Shown here one piece after another: positions 58,803 through 64,000 of a DNA stretch of 64,000 nt (positions are counted from its first letter, which is position 1; the number at the start of each line of letters is the position of its first letter). Origin of the DNA: Liquidambar formosana (taxonomy: Eukaryota; Streptophyta; Magnoliopsida; Saxifragales; Altingiaceae); assembly GCA_039720395.1 (NCBI GenBank), contig CM077826.1, positions 32,608,810 to 32,672,809 of the forward strand, in the 5' to 3' direction. The notes under the pieces are model-generated. The model had not been told where the DNA came from. It searched no databases and worked only from the letters and a program-made list of their open reading frames with translations. A program made the position numbers and the translations under genes.

Positions 58803-60079
58803 TATCGAGGTCTAGACTCAGTTAATTTGATTGGGCTAAGTTAATTTATTATTGTTTGATAAAATCAATCACTTGCATCCGCTTGATTGTGTGCTTTCAT
58901 TTATTGCATTGTGTGCGCAATTATTGCATGATGAATTCGATTGTCCCTCGATGTATCCTTGCCAATTGATGGCCTAATTCAACCTTGGTTTTCATGATTC
59001 CATGTGTTGGGCGAAGCTATCAAACCTCTCTTGCCTAGTACCCTTGGGTATATTAAATGGACCAATCACGTACTGTTGGACCCACGCAGCATTCTTGATG
59101 TCACATGTGGTTAGGTATAAGGATTGATACAAGCAAAGTTGAGAACCCTAGCCTACCCTCTTAAAAGAAAGAATTACATGTAATGGGCCTTCTAGGACAT
59201 CATTGAATCACCCTTATGCACACACTTTGTTGTAATGATATGCTGCCAAATTTTTGTGAGATCATAAGATGTGATGAATGCTTGTGTTTGCTTTAACCAT
59301 GGGTAATGATCAAGACTTAATATTATGTGGCCTCACCCACGTACCACGTACCCTTAACAAGTAACAAGTACCTCCACCCTTCACCTAAGGGGCTCCCTAA
59401 AAGAGAGGGGGGGGGAGTGACTAATTAAAGGTGTGTGAGTTGAAATCATTTAATCATGGGCTTTAAAGTAAAATAATAGCGGCTTGTATGGAGTGAAAGG
59501 TTGGATCAAGGGTTAAAAAGTAGGGGCTCATTTATCTTTATGTCCTTAGTATGTCACCTCACTCTTCATCTTAAGGGACACTTTTAAGGATGAGGTGTCC
59601 AACTAAAGAGATATCATGTTTGGACCTAGCCCATTAGTTTGCCTACACATGTTGCATTGTCATGCTTGGGGAAAAGAAACTTTTGATTGCTTTGTAATGG
59701 TTAATGGGTAGAACCTAAAGCTAAGTGACTCACTTTCATGTCTTTAGTATGTCACCTTACACTTCAAGGTACCCTTGGGAATGAGATGTCTAACTAAGGG
59801 CATACTTTATAAGACCACACTTATCAAATTTAGTGCAGTCATGGAAATCTTGTTAAAATATTTTTGGTTCATTGCCTAAAAAGGGGATTTTGTTCTTAAA
59901 GGAGGGCTGGATTAAACCCGTGGTATCTTCTAGAGGTTAAAGATTAGAGCGGAACCCATTATCATTTCATGGCTGGAGTTGGCAATGCAACATTGGAAGA
60001 AATTAGGGAATGCTTTGTGAGATCATGCAAAAGTTGAACTGATATCTTGGCGACTGTTCAAGTTATTCCTCAAGCCCGA
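58803..60079 (+). other. leader of element 2
   Basis: Non-coding. A segment with TAGTATGTCACCT..AC.CTTCA...GATG(A/G)GGTGTC..ACTAA occurs near 59557-59610 and again near 59745-59795. A G run (GGGGGGGG) is at about 59408-59416. Confidence 0.5.
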
Positions 60080-60629
60080 TCCGAGCCTGTGAATCATCAT
60101 AAGCCTAATTCAGGGGCTACTAAGTCCCAGAGAATCAACATAGCAGATTTGAAAAGTCCAAACTATCAAGAAGCAGCCTCGCCAATTCACTGAGTTATAC
60201 ATGCCACTTGAGAAAGTGCTTGAAAAGTTAAAGAACTGAGGCCTATTGAAACCTCTTGACCCAAGGCCACCACCTAGCCCTTCGCCCAAGAACTACAATG
60301 AAAATGAATACTGCAAGTTCCACCAAACCAAGGGCCACCAAACCAACTACTGCTTCCGCCTTAGGCATGAGATCCAAGACCTCATTGACCGTGGAGTAAT
60401 CAATTTTCCCAAACCAACCAATAATCCAAATATTCTTCAAAGCTCTTCCATGAACCCATTTTTGGCCACTGTAAACCCAATCTCTCCAGCCCAGCCAAAT
60501 GCCAATCCACCAAGATCTCTTGTTGCAATTAAACAAGAATTTCCAATTCATGGCCCATATCATTCAGAGGACACTCAAACTCTTACTAGCATGGGGGTTC
60601 CTGATTTTGAGGGACTTTATGAGGCTTAA
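60080..60629 (+). pseudogene. gag C-terminal remnant of element 2
   Basis: Contains LDPRPPPSPSPKNYNENEY, CKFHQTKGHQTNYCFRLRHE (the zinc knuckle, intact C-H-C spacing as in element 1) and IQDLIDRGVINFPK, ending at GLYEA-stop. The preceding segment (60180-60245) matches element 1 (FTELYMPLE-like) with several stops. No protease follows. Confidence 0.8.
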
Positions 60630-61440
60630 GGAACCTTTAACGCTCATGGGGATTTGGATAATGTCGGCCGCACAAGTCAAGATGAAGAAAAGAAGAAGTT
60701 GATGCCTTGAGGTTTTTGGGAAAGATAATGAGTTTTTTTTTCTTGGTGCTTACTGCTACACTAATTCTATCATGACTATCCATGATAAAGAGTTTAGGTT
60801 TTTTTCTAGTTATTTGATTTTTTTCTAGTTATTTGATTGCTTTCATCCTCTAAGTCAAATGTCCTTTGAGTCTTTTGAGTCCTAGTTATTGTCGAGTCAA
60901 GATTTTCAATGTGTTTTTCTTCATTCCTTTAATAAGATATTTGATTTCAAGAATTCCATTGTCTCTCTATTTCTCTTCTTATTAATCAATTGACAATCAA
61001 AGTGGCATGACAATATTTCCTAAGAGGCTCAAAAACTCATTCTACTAAAGGAGCAAATGATTAATGAACTGCGACTAATTAACTAGGAAACATGAGAAAG
61101 CTTAAAAATGGTAAACATAAGCGACCACCCACCCACCATATTGCATGAAGACATTGGTCAAATAATTATAGAAGGTCTCGAAGCCCTTACAAGAAGCAAT
61201 TCGAAGATCAAAGGTAGAAATTGACTAGCATAGCTTGAGCTTTGCGAGATGTCTACTTCCCTCTCCCTTAAAAGAAAAAAAAAATCAAAAGAAAGAAAAA
61301 ATTATGAAAAGAAAAGAAAAATGAAGGAGGAAAAAAAGTACAAAAGGAAAGGAGAGGGAAGGGGTTAACATATATCTAAGAGCACTAAGAAAGAAGATCA
61401 ACAACAATCAAAAGAAGACTTTGTGATTAAGAAGACTGGA
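60630..61440 (+). other. deletion-junction region of element 2
   Basis: Corresponds loosely to the gag-pro/pol junction of element 1 (CATTCCTTTAATAAGATATTTG near 60934), then purine-rich sequence (61265-61365). No coding sequence. Confidence 0.35.
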
Positions 61441-61512
61441 TCATCCGTTCAAGGAATGCAAAGAAGAGTTCAAGCCAAGGTAGGGTGGTCCCTATGTGGT
61501 TATGTATAGAGC
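61441..61512 (+). pseudogene. last codons of pol in element 2
   Basis: AAGAGTTCAAGCCAAGGTAG and GGTGGTCCCTATGTGGTT match the KFKPSWGGPYVI segment near the integrase C-terminus of element 1 (46897-46932). Confidence 0.55.
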
Positions 61513-61521
61513 CTAAGCTCG

Positions 61522-62521
61522 CTAGGTTGAAAACCTGAAAAGGCAACCTAGGCAAAAGTTAGGGCTTTTAAAAAAAAGAAAAAAAAAATTGATGAAAAAA
61601 GAAAAGTGAATCTCTTGAACTACGAGGACCTGATTCTCCACCAAAAAAAGAAATGTTAGTTTGTTTTATTAATGTCTTGTGAAGATCAAAGTGGAGATAC
61701 ATAGGCAGCCGATAAAGTCACTTTGGGTGTGGTCCAATTCATTAAAAAAAAGAAAAGAAAAAGAAAGAAAGAAAAGGGATTTGTATGTAATCAACCATTG
61801 AAGGCAATTCTTTGTGACTAGGTTAAAAAGAAGCAGTTTCATTGATTGAATGTGAGCTTAAAATACTACATGCCATTGAGAAAGTTAATTTGATTATTCT
61901 TCTCTTTCAATTTGTTATTGTTTGACTTTCTCAATTCCTTCATGTGTCCCTCCACTTTCATCTTTGTTTCTCTTGAATCCTGTGTGTCTTTAATGATCAT
62001 AGACCTTGTCCCTTGAAAATTCTTACTCATCATGATTCATTTGCAAAAGTCCATTAGATCCTACCTTGTCATACCTTTCGACCTAAGGCTCTTGTCATAG
62101 ATTCAATAATGGAAAAGTGGTAGCAGTAACCACTATAGAATGATTTGCCTTAGCCATAGGCATAAGATTTCATGAGATTGGGTGTTAATTTCTATATAGC
62201 TGGGGCTGATTTATCTTACTTAATCAAAGAATGTGAATGTGTTATGAACCCTGGGGCTGATTATACTTGTTGAAGAAGAATTTGAATGTGTGCTGGGGCT
62301 GGTTTGTTTGATTAAAGAACCTGAATGAATTAATGAAAAGAATGGGTTGAGACTTCATGAGTTGAAATTCTTTGCACTAAGGAGAAAAGGGAAAAAGAAA
62401 AGAGAAAGGAAAAGAAAAAGAAAAAAAGAGACAAAGAGCCTGCCAGGTTGAAAACCGAAAGGGCAACCTAGGCAAAAATTAGGGCAACCCGCTAGATTGA
62501 AAACCTATAAAGGCAATCCAG
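61522..62521 (+). other. three hairpin copies and purine tracts of element 2
   Basis: Hairpins at 61522-61551 (CTAGGTTG/CAACCTAG), 62443-62471 (CCAGGTTG/CAACCTAG) and 62492-62521 (CTAGATTG/CAATCCAG), each followed by GGCAAAA(G/A)(T)TTAGGG. GAACTACGAGGACCTGATTC at 61617 and GATACATAGGCAGCCGATAA at 61696 match element 1. TGGGGCTG(A/G)TTT recurs at about 62200, 62251 and 62294. Confidence 0.6.
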
Positions 62522-63139
62522 GCAAAAATTAGGGTTTTGAAAAGAAATGAAGAAAGAAGAAGGGAAGATGAATTTCCACTCTGTTCTATACCTTGAAAAA
62601 GAATCCATGGGTTTAATCAAATCCTCTTGAAATGCATTGTTTCCTAAAAAGGCTTGACCACAATTTCTGAAAGAAAAATTGCATGACTGTGCTAAGTCCA
62701 GATAAGTGACCTGAAAAGCTTTATGAGAAAAATTTGATGAAAATGATGATTGTTTCAATGTGTTTTCTTATGTGAGTTGCATGTCTTTTGGCTAAGCCAT
62801 AACACATTTACAAAATAATCAATAGGAACTTTTGCCCAATCATTACAAAGACTAAGTGAAAAGACAATTTTTCAGAGTGTGAAGTTACCAAAGTGATGTG
62901 AGAAATTGAAATTGTTTTCCTTGAAAAGGAACGAGATTTAAAGAGAAGTTTTCACCTAGAAGGGGTATGATTGTTGATTTTGTTGCATGCTAGAAAAGCT
63001 TTGATAAAATGAAAATTTGAAAGGGTTAAGCTTTGTGATTTGTGCATAGGTTGATAACATTCGACCTTGGATTTTTTATGATATTGGTATTGAGTTGTTT
63101 GATAGCGTTTGATTTATGACATTTGTGATTTGTTTGAAT
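62522..63139. other. non-coding pre-satellite region of element 2
   Basis: AT-rich, no gene. The minus-strand 88-codon frame (62492-62758) has no motif. Confidence 0.4.
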
Positions 63140-63720
63140 AGTTTTCCCCACATATTATCCACTGGTGTAACTGGTGTAGTATGTGAAGACCTTCATCAAA
63201 CACAGTTCGGTGTAAGCTATAGATACCTCATATTGTTTACCGGTGCAACCGATGTAATATAGGAAGACCTTTCATTGAACGCAGTTTGGTGTAAGTTATG
63301 GATACCTCATATTATTCACCAGTGCAACTGGTGTAATATGGGAAGACCTTCATCGAACGTAGTTCGGTGTAAGCTATCGATACCTCATATTATTCACTGG
63401 TGCAACTGGTGTAATATGGGAAGACCTTCATCGAACGCAGTTCGGTGTAAGTTATGGATACCTCATATTATTCACCGGTGCAACTGGTGTAATATGGGAA
63501 GACCTTTCATCAAACGCAGTTCGGTGTAAGTTATGGATACCTCATATTATTCACCGGTGCAACTGGTGTAATATGGGAAGACCTTCATCGAATGTAGTTC
63601 GGTGTAAGTTATGGATATCTCATGTTATTCACCGGTGCAACTGGTGTAATATGGGAAGACCTTCATCAAACGTGTTCGGTGTAAGCTATGGATGCCTCAT
63701 ATTATTCATTGGTGCAACTA
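63140..63720 (+). repeat. 78-bp satellite, about seven copies
   Basis: Unit starts GATACCTCATATTATTCACC and includes GGTGCAACTGGTGTAATATG, GGAAGACCTTCATCGAACG and CAGTTCGGTGTAAG. Unit starts fall at 63222, 63301, 63379, 63457, 63536, 63614 and 63691 (spacing 77-79 bp). Because 78 is divisible by three, one frame stays open for several units. Confidence 0.92.
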
Positions 63721-63739
63721 GCAAACAATATGAGAAATA

Positions 63740-64000
63740 TGTGTGAAGAGTTCTGTGGAACTCATGAGGAGTACCTTTGTGTGTGAGGAGTTCTAAGGAG
63801 TACCTTTGTCTGTGAGGAGTTCTGTGGAACTCATGAGGAGTATGATTATGTGTGGAAGCTAGTTTGTGTGTGACGAGTTCTATGGGTAGGTGGCTTCCGA
63901 CCTATAGAATTCAGTGACATGGCCACCTTCTTTTTCATATGTTTCCCCGGTGGATATTAATGAAATTAATTTCACCAAGCAAAAATGGGTTGTTCTTCTA
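63740..64000 (+). repeat. short repeats and pre-LTR end of element 2
   Basis: GTGAGGAGTTCTGTGGAACT / CATGAGGAGTACCTTTGTGT-type words recur four times between 63743 and 63870. The last ~25 bases (AAAAATGGGTTGTTCTT) match the sequence about 65 bp before the 3' LTR in element 1, so the 3' LTR of element 2 should begin soon after the window ends. Confidence 0.6.

Larger units (their letters stand above)
56093..64000 (+). mobile_element. non-autonomous Tat/Ogre-type element (element 2), runs off the window
   Basis: 5' LTR 56093-58781, primer-binding site, long leader, gag zinc-knuckle remnant, then directly the last codons of pol, hairpins, purine tracts, a 78-bp satellite and the pre-LTR sequence ending at the window edge. 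More than 6 kb of coding sequence and both antisense genes are absent relative to element 1. It is inserted in the 3' LTR of element 1, probably with target duplication GTATA (56088-56092). Confidence 0.82.

Noticed and set aside
63275..63529. Repeat protein with 26-residue units (CNWCNMGRP)
   Set aside because: It is the 78-bp satellite read in frame; the unit length happens to be divisible by three.
63140..63720. CRISPR-like array
   Set aside because: The units are contiguous and similar along their whole length; there are no unique spacers, and the genome is a plant nuclear one.

Overview
The window is nuclear DNA from a flowering plant, probably a eudicot with a large, repeat-rich genome. 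The signs are one intron-rich conserved gene with plant-type GT-AG introns, and L1-type LINEs, Copia, Tat/Ogre-type Gypsy, hAT, Stowaway and tRNA-type SINE sequences everywhere else. I cannot name the species from the sequence.

Layout. 1-4960: AT-rich flank with MITEs and one SINE. 5080-32169 (+): the only host gene I can support, an 18-exon gene for a mitochondrial chaperonin 60 (574 aa), closest by motif recall to Arabidopsis CPN60-like 2 (HSP60-3A). Every exon joins in frame with consensus splice sites. Intron 9 has swollen to about 18.3 kb (9077-27405). It holds a broken TGA-type bZIP gene fragment, a hAT transposase gene on the minus strand (itself invaded by two MITEs and a solo LTR), a GTG-rich minisatellite and an L1-type LINE split by an internally deleted Copia element. 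Intron 12 holds a LINE tail and an LTR-like repeat with a full SINE inside.

32170-36456: downstream flank with a solo LTR (clear 5-bp target duplication) and small tandem repeats. 36457 to the end: two nested Tat/Ogre-type Gypsy elements. Element 1 (5' LTR 36457-39416) has gag-protease-G-patch in one frame, RT-RNaseH-second RNaseH-integrase in another, then two genes on the opposite strand: a DUF7745-like gene (47574-48694) and a six-exon plant-mobile-domain gene (49198-51095). A hairpin-bearing tandem array and a 3' LTR follow. That LTR is cut at 56092 by element 2 (5' LTR 56093-58781), which has lost nearly all of gag-pol and both antisense genes but keeps its cis-acting parts and a 78-bp satellite. 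Element 2 runs off the window.

How the parts work together: the chaperonin gene should still make a whole protein if its very long intron is spliced. The Gypsy elements are decayed, and their stops and frame breaks suggest they cannot move by themselves. The points that most deserve a second look are the intron-containing antisense gene inside a retrotransposon, a palindromic GACGGTCACC-type module shared by the LTRs and the upstream regions of both antisense genes, a covarying hairpin just after the pol stop, and the almost exclusive C-to-T/G-to-A origin of the pol and gag stop codons.
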